DNA of 36,161 nucleotides from positions 1-36,161 of the forward strand of contig NZ_BCNS01000121.1 of NCBI RefSeq assembly GCF_001528745.1, given 5' to 3'. Shown in pieces: positions 27,386 to 36,082 of the stretch (position 1 is the stretch's first letter; each line of letters begins with the position of its first letter). Below the pieces are notes generated by a model. The model searched no databases, had not been told where the DNA came from, and saw nothing but the letters and a program-made list of their open reading frames with translations. Origin of the DNA: Marinobacterium profundum (GTDB taxonomy: Bacteria; Pseudomonadota; Gammaproteobacteria; Pseudomonadales; Balneatricaceae). Position numbers and translations under genes: made by a program.

Positions 27386-27772
27386 TTACTGCGGATCCTT
27401 GTAGGCCGTGACGTCTATTTCCACCTTGGCGTCTACCACCAGCGGTGACACCACGGTGGAGCGTGCCGGCGGGTGGCCCTGGAAGTATTCCTTGAACACG
27501 CCGTTGAAACTCCAGAAATCCCGCGGGTCGTCCAGCCAGGCATTCACCTTGACCACGTCTTCGAGCCCGTAACCGGCCTCTTCCAGTATGGCTTTGACAT
27601 TCTCGATGGCCTTGCGGGTCTGGGTCACGATGCCGCCTTCCACCACTTCACCATTTTCCAGCGCGACCTGGCCCGAGACAAACAGAAAGCCACCGGCTTT
27701 GGTGGCCTTGGCGAAAGGCAGTTCCTGGCCACCGGCACCCTGACCTGCAAGGCGGAATCGTTCGATAGGCAT
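27386..27772 (-). CDS. RidA family protein (enamine/imine deaminase type)
   Basis: A 128-residue Rid/YjgF/UK114 protein. The active arginine Arg104 is in HPPARSTVVSPLVVDAKVEI, and the FVSGQVALENGEVV loop is typical. Rid proteins hydrolyse reactive enamines and imines released by PLP-dependent dehydratases. A CAGGAG box precedes the ATG at 27772. Its link to a PLP enzyme in the adjacent cluster (32448) suggests it finishes or detoxifies that enzyme's product. It belongs to the wider Rid family; the precise subgroup cannot be fixed by eye. Confidence 0.9.
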   Translation of the reverse strand: MPIERFRLAGQGAGGQELPFAKATKAGGFLFVSGQVALENGEVVEGGIVTQTRKAIENVKAILEEAGYGLEDVVKVNAWLDDPRDFWSFNGVFKEYFQGHPPARSTVVSPLVVDAKVEIDVTAYKDPQ

Positions 27773-27795
27773 AAATGTACTCCTGAATAAAATGT

Positions 27796-27808
27796 GAAGA
27801 AAATCTTC
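27796..27808. promoter_or_regulatory. Candidate RpiR operator between ridA and the TRAP genes
   Basis: GAAGA-AAA-TCTTC is a perfect 5+3+5 palindrome in the 136-bp AT-rich divergent gap, 24 nt before the ridA start. A looser related motif, TGAAGATTGTGTTCA, begins near 27867. RpiR-type repressors bind AT-rich inverted repeats of this size. Confidence 0.45.
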
Positions 27809-27908
27809 TCTTTTTTAAATTTACAGTTGATTTTTACCCTGTTCACGGTCATATTTCAATCACAAAGTGAAGATTGTGTTCATAAATAACAAAAACAGAG
27901 GTCTCCTT

Positions 27909-28439
27909 ATGAGCCGGTGTCAGAGGCTGAGCAGCAGGCTCAGTGGCAGAATCAATCTGCTGAATCAGAGGGTGGTCGGTGTGCTGATGGCCGTGCTGCT
28001 GCTGGATGTGTGGATTGCGGTACTCGATCGCTACCTGCTGCACTGGCAGATCAGCTGGGTCGAGGAGCTGGCGCGCTACATCATGATCTGGGCGATCCTG
28101 CTGGCGGTGCCCTGCTGCACGGCGGGGCGTGAACATATAGGCCTGTCGACGGTGGTACAGCATTTGCCGGCGCCATTGCAGCGCGGCCTGAGAATCCTGG
28201 TGGATCTGCTGTCATTGCTGTTTTTCGGCTACCTGGCCTTTTCCGGCACTGAGCTCGTGATCAAGGGCCTGCAGCAGGTCTCCACGGTCTTCGGCTTACC
28301 CATGGCTTATCCCTACGGTGCGATCCCGGTGGCCTTTGGTCTGGCGGCGCTGCAAAGCCTGCTGGCGCTGCTGCGGGACTGTGGCACGGATAGGCTGGAA
28401 CCCGCGGCTGACGCAGAAAAGGCACTGCAGCTGCAATAG
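27909..28439 (+). CDS. TRAP transporter small permease (DctQ type)
   Basis: A 176-residue membrane protein with four hydrophobic segments. The family features are VVGVLMAVLLLDVWIAVLDR, SWVEELARYIMIWAILLAVP and the segment following the second helix pair, FGLPMAYPYGAIPVAFGL. It is the DctQ subunit that joins DctM in tripartite, sodium-driven uptake. ATG 27909 follows AGAGGT; an in-frame ATG at 27867 would add 14 basic residues. It is followed after 81 nt by dctM. Confidence 0.9.
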   Translation: MSRCQRLSSRLSGRINLLNQRVVGVLMAVLLLDVWIAVLDRYLLHWQISWVEELARYIMIWAILLAVPCCTAGREHIGLSTVVQHLPAPLQRGLRILVDLLSLLFFGYLAFSGTELVIKGLQQVSTVFGLPMAYPYGAIPVAFGLAALQSLLALLRDCGTDRLEPAADAEKALQLQ

Positions 28440-28520
28440 CCGCGACTGCCTGTGCAACGCTGTGGCGCCAACGCATGGCGGCCGCAGTGACCCATAACAA
28501 CAATACAGAGGAGTGACGCA

Positions 28521-29798
28521 ATGACGATCGCCCTGATTCTGGTGGTACTGCTGATTATCGGTACTCCCGTAGGCGTTGCGCTGGGCCTGGCGGGCCTGGC
28601 CGGCATGTTTAGCATCGGCGGACTGCATTTTGCGTCGCTGGCGCCGGCCAAGGTCTTCAACGGCCTGAATATCTTCCCGTTCCTGGCCATGCCGTTCTTT
28701 ATTCTGGCCGGCGAAATCATGAACCACACCGGTATTACCTCCCGCCTGGTACAGTTTTCCCAGGCGCTGGTGGGACATTTTCGCGGTGGCCTGGCGCACT
28801 CCAACATGGTGGCGTCGGTGTTCTTTTCCGGTATTACCGGGGCAGCTACGGCCGATGCTGCTGCTTTCGGTCGTACCCTGGTGCCGGCGATGGTGGAGCA
28901 GGGCTACAGCCGCCCTTATGCCTGTGCCGTTACGGCGGCGGGCTCCATCATAGGTCCGACCATTCCGCCATCCGGCCTGATGGTGGTGTACGGATCCCTG
29001 ATGGGAGTTTCCATCGGGGGCCTGTTCGCCACCGGCATTCTGCCGGGTCTGCTGATCTGTTTAGTGTGCATGGCCATTATTGCCGTCTTCGCCAAGCGCA
29101 AGAATCTGCCCAAGGCTGCCCAGCGCGCCTCACTGCGCCAGCTGCTGGGTCACTTCAAAGGCTCGCTGCTGGCACTGCTGATGCCCCTGATTATCCTGGG
29201 TGGCATTGTCAGCGGTATTGTCACACCCACGGAAGCGGCCTCAGTCGCGGTGGCCTACGCCCTCTTTATCGGCTCGGTGGTGTATCGCAACCTGAGCTTT
29301 GCCGCCCTGTTTCGCATGCTGATCAGCACGGCGCAGATTTCGGCGGTGATCTACCTGATTATTGGCGCCGCCTCGATCTTTGGCTGGTGGCTGAGCTTCA
29401 ATCAGATTCCACAGTTTATCGCCACCTTTATCAGCCAGCTGTCGGATAACCCCAACGTGATCCTGTTGCTGATTATTGGTCTGCTGCTGGTCGTGGGCAT
29501 GATCATGGATATCAACGCCATGCTGATCATTCTGGCGCCGGTGCTGGTACCCCTGACCGAGCAGATCGGCATGGACCCGTTGCACGCCGGCATCATCTTC
29601 GTACTGGCGCTGAATATATCGCTGATGACGCCGCCGGTGGGCGCCTGCCTGTTTGTGCTGTCGTCGGTCACTGGCGAAAAGCTGGAACGTATCTCGGCTG
29701 AGCTGATGCCCTTCCTCATAGGCCAGCTGATCCTGCTGATGTTTCTTGCCTTTACCCCTGAAGTCACGCTCTTCATCCCGCGTTTGCTGGGTTACTGA
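28521..29798 (+). CDS. TRAP transporter large permease (DctM type)
   Basis: A 425-residue membrane protein of about 11-12 helices, the transport channel of the TRAP system. Family segments include FPFLAMPFFILAGEIMNHTG, SGITGAATADAAAFG, SIIGPTIPPSGLMVVYG, GGIVSGIVTPTEAASVAVAY and the C-terminal NISLMTPPVGACLFV. A GAGGAG box lies before the ATG. It works with the DctQ and DctP proteins on either side to import a carboxylate-type solute using a sodium gradient. Confidence 0.95.
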   Translation: MTIALILVVLLIIGTPVGVALGLAGLAGMFSIGGLHFASLAPAKVFNGLNIFPFLAMPFFILAGEIMNHTGITSRLVQFSQALVGHFRGGLAHSNMVASVFFSGITGAATADAAAFGRTLVPAMVEQGYSRPYACAVTAAGSIIGPTIPPSGLMVVYGSLMGVSIGGLFATGILPGLLICLVCMAIIAVFAKRKNLPKAAQRASLRQLLGHFKGSLLALLMPLIILGGIVSGIVTPTEAASVAVAYALFIGSVVYRNLSFAALFRMLISTAQISAVIYLIIGAASIFGWWLSFNQIPQFIATFISQLSDNPNVILLLIIGLLLVVGMIMDINAMLIILAPVLVPLTEQIGMDPLHAGIIFVLALNISLMTPPVGACLFVLSSVTGEKLERISAELMPFLIGQLILLMFLAFTPEVTLFIPRLLGY

Positions 29799-29858
29799 GC
29801 CGGCTTGAATCCTGCGGCTACGGCCATTTATCCACCTGAAACCATAGAGATACTGTCG

Positions 29859-30911
29859 ATGAAAAAAATAATCACCTCCATCGCCGCTACATCCCTGTTG
29901 GCCACTTTGGCCGCCATGCCCCTGACGGCCAACGCCGAAAAGGTGCTGCGCTTCGCCCATGACAACAAGGCGGACATGATGGAGAACCCGGCCCATGCCT
30001 TCACCGGCGTGTTCAAAAATATTGTTGAAGCCGCCAGTAATGGCGAGATCAGGGTCGAGATCTACCCCAGCAATCAGCTGGGCTCGGCGAAGGAACATAT
30101 CCAGATGGTACGGGATGGCCAGATCCAGGGCACGCTGTCGTCTACCGGCGCCCTGGCGAGCTATTACCCCCGTATCGGTGTGCTCGATGTGCCTTTTGCC
30201 TTTAACAGCAATGCGTCCACCTATGAGGTATTGGACGGCAGTTTCGGCAAGGCGCTGGCGGCGGATATCGACGCCAGCCTCGGTGACGTCAAGGTACTGG
30301 GTTTCCCAGATACCGGTGGTTTCTTCTCGGTGACCAACTCCAAGCGGGCGATCAATACCCTGGAAGACTTCAAGGGTATTCGCATTCGCACCATGACCCT
30401 GCCTACGCACCAGAAGATTATTCAGTCCCTCGGTGGCGAGGCTTATCCACTGGCCTGGGGCGAGGTTTATTCCTCCCTGCAGACCGGCGTTATCGATGGC
30501 CAGATGAACCCGATTCCCACGGTGACCTTCGCCAAGTTTGATGAGGTACAGGAATACCTGACCCTTACCAACCATCTGTTTGCGCCCTATACGCTGATGC
30601 TGAACAAGGCCTTCTATGACGGTCTGACCGACGAGGAGCGCAAGATCATCCACTTTGCCGCCCAGTCGGGCATTGTTGCCGGCAGAGGTCTGTCCCGCGT
30701 CATCGAAGCGTCGGAGCGCGGTCTGGAGGGGCTGAAAAAGACCATGAAGGTTAACGCCCTGTCGGCAACAGAGCACGAACGGTTCCGCGAGGCGACCCAG
30801 CCGGTGGTCATTGAAGACATTCGCCAGTCGCAGGACGGCAAGGGCGTCGAACTGCTGGACCTGTTTTTGAATGAAACGCAGCAGGCCAACGACAAACTCT
30901 ACCTGAACTAA
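29859..30911 (+). CDS. TRAP transporter substrate-binding protein (DctP type)
   Basis: A 350-residue periplasmic binding protein with a signal peptide (MKKIITSIAATSLLATLAAM, cleavage near TANAE). The DctP core is seen in IYPSNQLGSAKEHIQMVRDG, the ligand-carboxylate arginine region FKGIRIRTMTLPTHQKIIQS, and AWGEVYSSLQTGVIDGQMNP. ATG 29859 is chosen because it starts the signal peptide; an in-frame upstream start at 29805 would bury it. Ligands of DctP proteins nearly always carry a carboxylate. The gene arrangement suggests a sugar acid, amino-sugar acid or peptide-like acid. Confidence 0.94.
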   Translation: MKKIITSIAATSLLATLAAMPLTANAEKVLRFAHDNKADMMENPAHAFTGVFKNIVEAASNGEIRVEIYPSNQLGSAKEHIQMVRDGQIQGTLSSTGALASYYPRIGVLDVPFAFNSNASTYEVLDGSFGKALAADIDASLGDVKVLGFPDTGGFFSVTNSKRAINTLEDFKGIRIRTMTLPTHQKIIQSLGGEAYPLAWGEVYSSLQTGVIDGQMNPIPTVTFAKFDEVQEYLTLTNHLFAPYTLMLNKAFYDGLTDEERKIIHFAAQSGIVAGRGLSRVIEASERGLEGLKKTMKVNALSATEHERFREATQPVVIEDIRQSQDGKGVELLDLFLNETQQANDKLYLN

Positions 30912-30918
30912 GTCCCAA

Positions 30919-30942
30919 GGCCCCGGCTCTGTTTTCGGGGCC
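30919..30942 (+). other. Intercistronic stem-loop after dctP
   Basis: GGCCCCG (30919-30925) and CGGGGCC (30936-30942) enclose a 10-nt loop, 8 nt after the dctP stop and without a T-run. Hairpins here commonly protect the abundant binding-protein message from decay while allowing partial read-through. Confidence 0.6.
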
Positions 30943-30960
30943 AACCTCTCGAGGTGTTTT

Positions 30961-32448
30961 ATGCGAGTTTTTGTAGCCTCACTGGCCACCGAGACCAATA
31001 CGTTTTCGCCGGTATTTACGGATCTGGCGTCATTCAAGGAAAGCTTTTATGCCCCGCCCGGCGAACATCCGGCCACGCCGACGCTGTGCAGTGCACCCTT
31101 TATTGCCTGTCGCGAGAAAATCCCGGCGCTGGGCTGGGAGCTGATCGAAGGCACCGCCGCCTGGGCTGAACCCGGTGGCCTGGTGAACCGCAGCACTTAC
31201 GAGCTGCTGCGCGATGAAATACTCGGGCAACTCAGCGCCGCCTTGCCGGTGAATGCGGTAATACTCGGGCTGCATGGCGCCATGGTGGCCGACGGTTATG
31301 ACGACTGTGAAGGCGATCTGCTGACGCGGGTGCGTGCCCTGGTGGGGCCGGCGGCGACCATCGCCGCCGAATTCGATCCCCACAGCCACCTGACGGCCAA
31401 GCGGGTTGCGCAGGCGGATATACTGTTGGCATTCAAGGAGTTTCCCCATACCGACTTCGTCGATCGTGCCCGGGATCTGGTGGATCTGGCGGTGCGTCAT
31501 GTGCAGGGGGAGATCAAGCCGACGGCAGCGGTGTTCGATTGCCGGATGATCGAGGTGTTGCCCACCAGTCTTGAACCCATGCGCAGCTTTGTGGACCGCC
31601 TGCATCAGCTGGAGCTGGAGCCTGCCGTACTGTCAATTTCCGTTATCCATGGTTTTATGGCCGGTGATGTACCCGAGATGGGCACTCGGCTGCTGGTGAT
31701 TACCGACAACGATCAGGCCCGCGCGGATAGCCTGGCACAGTCGCTGGGTATGGAGCTGTTCTCCTTTCGCGGTAAAACCCGCCCGCCCTATATATCCCCT
31801 GAACTGGCGATAGCAGAGGCCCAGGCCTCGTCGCTGCAGCCGGTGGTCATCGCCGATGTCTGGGACAATCCCGGCGGCGGTGTGGCCGGGGACTCGACCC
31901 TGGTGCTGCAGAAAATGCTCGACATGGGCGTGCGGGATGCGGCGGTGGGCACCATCTGGGATCCGATGGCGGTGCGCTTTTGCGTGGCGGCGGGAGAGGG
32001 CGCGAAGATCAAGCTGCGCTTTGGCGGCAAGGCCGGGGACAATGCCGGCGCGCCCATGGATGCCTGGGTGGAGATCCGCAAGGTGGTGCGCGATGCCGTG
32101 CAGAGCTTTGGCGACAGCGTGGTACCCCTGGGGGACAGTGTCTGCATACGCCTGGCGGATACGGCCATCGATGTGGTACTCAACAGTAACCGCTCCCAGG
32201 CCTTTGCGCCGGACCTGTTCAGCAATCTGGGTATAGACCCTGCGGCCAAGCCGATCCTGCTGATCAAGTCGACCAACCACTTTTACGATGCTTTCGCCGC
32301 GATAAGTCAGCACATTATTTATTGTGATGCGGGCGGCCCTTACCCCAGTGACCCCGTTACCAACAGCTATCGCAAGATGACGCGCCCAATCTGGCCGATT
32401 GTTGAGAATCCCCATGGGCTCACAGACGAATTACTGGAGATACGCTGA
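30961..32448 (+). CDS. M81 family metallopeptidase-like protein (MlrC homologue)
   Basis: A 495-residue protein of the MlrC/DUF1485 family. The N-terminal domain has MRVFVASLATETNTFSPVFT, LGLHGAMVADGYDDCEGDLL and the metal-ligand segment AAEFDPHSHLT (Asp-x-His-x-His). The MlrC C-terminal domain begins near residue 300 with VIADVWDNPGGGVAGDSTLV. MlrC of sphingomonads acts in microcystin degradation, but most homologues occur in small-molecule catabolic clusters and probably act on amide or lactam bonds. The stop overlaps the next start as TGATG, so it is coupled to the PLP enzyme. Length is normal. Confidence 0.88.
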   Translation: MRVFVASLATETNTFSPVFTDLASFKESFYAPPGEHPATPTLCSAPFIACREKIPALGWELIEGTAAWAEPGGLVNRSTYELLRDEILGQLSAALPVNAVILGLHGAMVADGYDDCEGDLLTRVRALVGPAATIAAEFDPHSHLTAKRVAQADILLAFKEFPHTDFVDRARDLVDLAVRHVQGEIKPTAAVFDCRMIEVLPTSLEPMRSFVDRLHQLELEPAVLSISVIHGFMAGDVPEMGTRLLVITDNDQARADSLAQSLGMELFSFRGKTRPPYISPELAIAEAQASSLQPVVIADVWDNPGGGVAGDSTLVLQKMLDMGVRDAAVGTIWDPMAVRFCVAAGEGAKIKLRFGGKAGDNAGAPMDAWVEIRKVVRDAVQSFGDSVVPLGDSVCIRLADTAIDVVLNSNRSQAFAPDLFSNLGIDPAAKPILLIKSTNHFYDAFAAISQHIIYCDAGGPYPSDPVTNSYRKMTRPIWPIVENPHGLTDELLEIR

Positions 32449-33509
32449 TGCTGTACCCACAACTGGACACGCCCTGCGTTTTGATTGACGAGGCGATACT
32501 CGAGGCCAATATCCGCGGTTTTCAGGCCCACTGCGACGAGCACGGGTTGCGAGTGCGGCCCCATATCAAGACCCACAAGCTACCCTGGGTTGCTCACAAA
32601 CAACTGGATGCCGGGGCTAGTGGCATAACCTGTCAGAAGGTGGGGGAAGCCGAGGTCTTCGCAGCAGCGGGTTTTGACGACATCCTCATCAGCTACAACA
32701 TCATTGGCGCCGCCAAGCTGGCCCGGTTGCTGGCGCTCGCAGGCCAGGTCAGGTCCCTTGCGGTGGTGGCCGACAGCGAGGCGGTGCTGCAGGGGCTTTC
32801 GGCGACCTTTGCTGACAGCGGACGAACTCTGGATGTGCTGGTGGAGTGCGACACCGGCGCCGGTCGCTGTGGCGTGCAAAGCCCGCAGCAGGCGGCGCAG
32901 CTGGCGGAACTTGTAGCGCGCTTACCGGGCTTGCGTCTGCGTGGGCTCATGACGTATCCGGCGGCCTACAGCGAAGCCGTTGTGCAGCAGTGGTTCAGTC
33001 GGGCGGCTGCGCTGTGCGAGCAGCAGGGTCTTGCGCTTGAGGTGTTCAGCAGTGGTGGCACGCCCAGTATGTGGCACGCCCATGAAGCTCCCATCGTCAA
33101 CGAGTACCGCATTGGCACCTATGTGTACCAGGACCGCTCCCAGGTGGCTGCCGGCGCCTGCCAGCAGGCGGACTGTGCCCTGACGGTGATGACCACCGTG
33201 GTCAGTGTGCCGGTGCCGGGCCGGGTGATCGTGGATGCCGGCAGCAAGGCGCTGACGTCCGATCTGCTGGGGCAGGACGGTTACGGCCAGGTGGTGGGTT
33301 ATCCACAGGCGCGTGTAACCGGGCTTAGCGAGGAGCATGGGGTACTGGATTTCTCCGGCTGTAGTCAGGCGCCAGTGGTGGGTGAGCGGCTGCAAATCAT
33401 TCCCAACCACGCCTGTCCGGTCTCCAACCTGTTTGACGAAGTGCACTTTTGCCGTGACGGCGTTTTGAGTCGCACCGAGACGGTTCAGGCGCGCGGCAAG
33501 GTTTGTTAA
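32448..33509 (+). CDS. D-threonine aldolase / D-serine dehydratase-like PLP enzyme (DSD1 family)
   Basis: A 353-residue fold-type III PLP enzyme with an alanine-racemase-like N-terminal barrel and a D-Ser-dehydratase-like C-terminal domain. The PLP lysine is most likely Lys41 in RVRPHIKTHKLPW. The metal site is His321 and Cys323 in IIPNHACPVSNLFDE. Known members cleave D-3-hydroxy amino acids, or eliminate water from D-serine, 3-hydroxyaspartate and, in Pseudomonas, D-glucosaminate. Neighbours (RidA and a keto-sugar-acid-type kinase) favour a dehydratase that makes a 2-keto acid, possibly from an amino-sugar acid; this is an inference. Confidence 0.9.
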   Translation: MLYPQLDTPCVLIDEAILEANIRGFQAHCDEHGLRVRPHIKTHKLPWVAHKQLDAGASGITCQKVGEAEVFAAAGFDDILISYNIIGAAKLARLLALAGQVRSLAVVADSEAVLQGLSATFADSGRTLDVLVECDTGAGRCGVQSPQQAAQLAELVARLPGLRLRGLMTYPAAYSEAVVQQWFSRAAALCEQQGLALEVFSSGGTPSMWHAHEAPIVNEYRIGTYVYQDRSQVAAGACQQADCALTVMTTVVSVPVPGRVIVDAGSKALTSDLLGQDGYGQVVGYPQARVTGLSEEHGVLDFSGCSQAPVVGERLQIIPNHACPVSNLFDEVHFCRDGVLSRTETVQARGKVC

Positions 33510-33517
33510 GGAGCCCA

Positions 33518-34506
33518 ATGGTGAATCAGGTGTACGACATTATCGCTCTGGGGGAGACGCTGCTGCGTCTGACTCCACCGCATCTCGAGCGGCTGGATCA
33601 GAGCGCAGGCTTTGATGTGCAGGTGGGCGGCTGCGAATCCAATACCCTCAGTGCCATGGCGCGGCTGGGGCTCAATTGCGCCTGGTTGTCGCGTCTGCCG
33701 GAGAACGCGCTGGGTGACAGGGTTCGGCAGGTGCTGCGACAGCACAATGTCGATGTGCAGCATGTCAGCCCCGGGGGCGATGACCGGCTTGGTCTGTATT
33801 TTTACGAGCCGGGACGGGCGCCTCATCGAAGTCAGGTAATCTATGACCGTGCTGACTCGGTCATGGCCCGCATGCAACCCTCTGACTTGCCGACAGAGTT
33901 GTTCCAGCCGGGGCGGGCGCGACTGTTTCACACCTCGGGCATTACGCTGGGGCTTTCGGCATCGGTCAGTGACACGGTACAACAGGCGCTACAACTGGCC
34001 CGGGAGGCGGGTATTCCCTGCAGTCTGGATGTCAATTACCGCCAGCGCCTCTGGTCGCCACAGCGGGCACGCCTGTGTCTGGAGCCCCTGCTGGGACAGC
34101 TGGAGCTACTGCTGGTGGCAGAGCGGGATATTGAGAAACTTTGGCCCGACGCCTGGGATGCTCATTCCCACGAGCAGACGCTGCGCCGCTTTCAGCGCTG
34201 GGCGCCCAATTGCGTGCTGGTCATGACCCGCGGCAGTGCCGGTGCCGCCTTGCTGACGCCGTCCGGTGAGCTGTATCAGGCCGATGCATTTAGTGCGCAG
34301 GAGGTGGAGCGCCTGGGGGCGGTGATGCCTTTGCCGCCGGTTTTCTCAGCGCCTGGCTGGCGGGAAAACCTTATGCCCAAGCGCTGCGCCAGGGGGCGGC
34401 GGTGGCGGCATTCAAATATGCAACGCCGGGGGATATTGCCTGGATTAACCGCAGTCAGCTGGATCGCCTGCTGGCCGACCCCGCAGCGACGGGGCTGTGT
34501 CGCTAG
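33518..34506 (+). pseudogene. PfkB-family (2-keto-3-deoxygluconate kinase-like) sugar kinase, frameshifted
   Basis: The reading starts at ATG 33518 after AAGGAG (MVNQVYDIIALGETLLRLTP) and shows the PfkB N-terminal fold (GGCESNTLSAMARLG, CSLDVNYRQRLW). At about 34314-34323 one G is missing in the run that should encode the catalytic GAGD: the frame reads RLGAVMP instead of RLGAGDAF. In the next frame, DAFAAGFLSAWLAGKPYAQ and the normal C-terminus continue to TAG 34506. Restored, the product would be 329 residues. The unshifted frame runs on to 34552 with unrelated sequence. Either a sequencing or assembly error or a real loss of the kinase; both leave the annotation broken. Confidence 0.88.
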
Positions 34507-34558
34507 TCAAGGTGGTGGTATTAAGCGTCTCCATGATCGCCCGGTGACGTAGCCTGAA

Positions 34559-35269
34559 TCACTGCAGCCAGGTTATGAACGCTGGGCTCTGTTGCAGTGC
34601 TTTCAGGCTGATGCTGTAGCTGTCGCCGTCTTCTGTATGGCGCAGGCGCATAAGCTGGTAGCCGTTGTCGGGGCTAAACCAGAGCAGTGTTTCCTGGCTG
34701 GCATCGTTATCCTGTTTGCTCAGGCGCAGGGTATTGCTGCTTTTCCCTTCGAGTTTTAGTTTCTCCTTACCCGCAATGTCAAACCGGTAATCCTTGAGCT
34801 TGCTGCGGCTGACGAAGCGGTAGCGATAGTCGCCAGTCTGACGGGCCAGGTCCTGCTGCAGCTTGAGCTGATAGAGCAGGGGGTCGAGGGTACCGGGGGT
34901 AATACTGATCGATTGCTGGCCCTTTTTGTCGCTGTAGGTCACCTTTTTGCCAGAGGTATCAAAGCGCAGCTCGTACTTTTTCGAGATCCCCAGTATCGAC
35001 TGGCTATAGCGGTATAGCTCCGGGGTCCAGAGGCCACTGGCATCGCGGCTGAAGGTGCTGCTTTCCTCGATACGTGCGATCGAGCCCCTGGCGTTGGATT
35101 CGAACACAAAGCGGTCATTGCCAAGAGGCTTAAGGGTGCGCACCAGCGTTAGATCAAAGCCCTTGTACTGGGCGCCGTAGCTGGTGGTCAGCAAGGCTTC
35201 GGCGGCCTGGATGCGGCCGGCGCAGAGCAGAACGAGCAACAGCAGGGCTGGGATAATGCGTTTGAACAT
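34559..35269 (-). CDS. DUF3108 domain-containing exported protein
   Basis: A 236-residue exported protein with a signal peptide (MFKRIIPALLLLVLLCAG, cleavage near IQAAE). The rest is beta-rich and matches the DUF3108 pattern: TTSYGAQYKGFDLTLVRTL, a middle segment with LDPLLYQLKLQQDL, and a C-terminal WFSPDNGYQLMRLRHTEDGD. Function is unknown; a periplasmic or outer-membrane-facing beta structure is likely. A GGAGGA box lies before the ATG. It is convergent with the kinase remnant, and the 52-nt gap holds no clear terminator. Confidence 0.85.
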   Translation of the reverse strand: MFKRIIPALLLLVLLCAGRIQAAEALLTTSYGAQYKGFDLTLVRTLKPLGNDRFVFESNARGSIARIEESSTFSRDASGLWTPELYRYSQSILGISKKYELRFDTSGKKVTYSDKKGQQSISITPGTLDPLLYQLKLQQDLARQTGDYRYRFVSRSKLKDYRFDIAGKEKLKLEGKSSNTLRLSKQDNDASQETLLWFSPDNGYQLMRLRHTEDGDSYSISLKALQQSPAFITWLQ

Positions 35270-35358
35270 CCGATCGATCCTCCACAGAGTCTGGCTTAGC
35301 TATAAGGTACCGCCAGTGTACGGCATATGAATGTCAGCGGGCCTGCTTCGGGGTCTTC

Positions 35359-35392
35359 CTTTCAGTCTGCTTTCAGAGAGCGCACCTAGACT
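35359..35392 (+). promoter_or_regulatory. OmpR-type response-regulator direct repeat and -10 box
   Basis: CTTTCAG occurs at 35359-35365 and 35370-35376, an exact 11-nt period as for OmpR/PmrA/QseB-type regulators. TAGACT (35387-35392) follows 10 nt later as a possible -10, and there is no -35. This would be an activated promoter for the exported protein at 35444. Confidence 0.5.
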
Positions 35393-35443
35393 GGCTGCAG
35401 CGGTATTGGCTGGCGCATTTAATTTTTTGATGAGGTGATAAAG

Positions 35444-35920
35444 ATGAGCAAGCAGCGTTTTATTTCCGGGGGAGTACGTGCAGGCCTGTTCGGTATGGCG
35501 CTGGCGCTACCTTTCGCGGCTCAGGCCGAGGAGCCCCAGGTGATCAACCTGACCCAGACGGGCTGCCAGTTCGTTGAAAGCGAAAATGGTGTGGATCATG
35601 GATACAGCACGAGCAGCAAGGCTGACTGCGAAACGATTAATGGGCAATCCGGCGAGGAACGCCTGGCGGGGGCAAAGCCGCTGGAGCTCAAGCCGGGTCG
35701 CTATATTTTCAGGGTCAGTAACGAGAATGTACCCTATGAACTGGGCTTTTGGCTGCGTGGCGCCACCCTGGTGGATCGCGCCCTGCTGCCCAGCGTATCG
35801 GGTGGTGGATTGGCCCAGGGTACGACCCGCGACTATGAGGTTGAACTCAAGGCCGGTGAGTACCACTACTCTTGCCCGCTGAATCCGACACCAAATTACA
35901 GCCTGGTGGTGAAAGGATAA
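35444..35920 (+). CDS. Small exported protein of unknown family
   Basis: A 158-residue protein with a signal peptide (MSKQRFISGGVRAGLFGMAL, cleavage near AQAEE). The mature part is about 130 residues, beta-rich, and has cysteines in TGCQFVES, KADCETING and YHYSCPLNPTPNYSLVVKG. The final C-P-L-N-P-T-P-x-Y block and the glycine-tyrosine pattern recall cupredoxin-like folds, but the full His/Cys/Met copper set is not seen. I do not recognise the family. ATG 35444 follows GAGGTGA; a GTG at 35435 is in frame but overlaps that box. A periplasmic stress or metal-related role is suggested only by the regulated-looking promoter. Confidence 0.7.
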   Translation: MSKQRFISGGVRAGLFGMALALPFAAQAEEPQVINLTQTGCQFVESENGVDHGYSTSSKADCETINGQSGEERLAGAKPLELKPGRYIFRVSNENVPYELGFWLRGATLVDRALLPSVSGGGLAQGTTRDYEVELKAGEYHYSCPLNPTPNYSLVVKG

Positions 35921-36016
35921 CTCGCGAGCTCCACTCCTGCGCACTACCGATCTAGCTTTTGCTTTTTAATATGACAGTAGCGGCAAGGCTCAAGGTGCAA
36001 GAGAGAGGGCTCGCCC

Positions 36017-36044
36017 GTAGGAGCGGCGCCCCGCTGCGAAGCTC
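36017..36044. repeat. REP-like element
   Basis: GTAGGAGCGGCGCCCCGCTG and the following CGAAGCTC resemble the GTAGGAGCGG...CGCGAAG palindromes scattered through Pseudomonas-like genomes, with GCGG and CCGC forming a stem. The 241 bases after the last gene hold only this and the next repeat. Confidence 0.5.
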
Positions 36045-36082
36045 TTGAGGGCGATGACAAGGTTCTCCGGGGCAGTTTGTAG

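Noticed and set aside
29241-31037. 598-codon open frame antisense to dctM, dctP and the M81 gene start
   Set aside because: It crosses three real genes and their gaps on the other strand, is low-complexity and rich in Gln, Arg and His, and has no recognisable domain.
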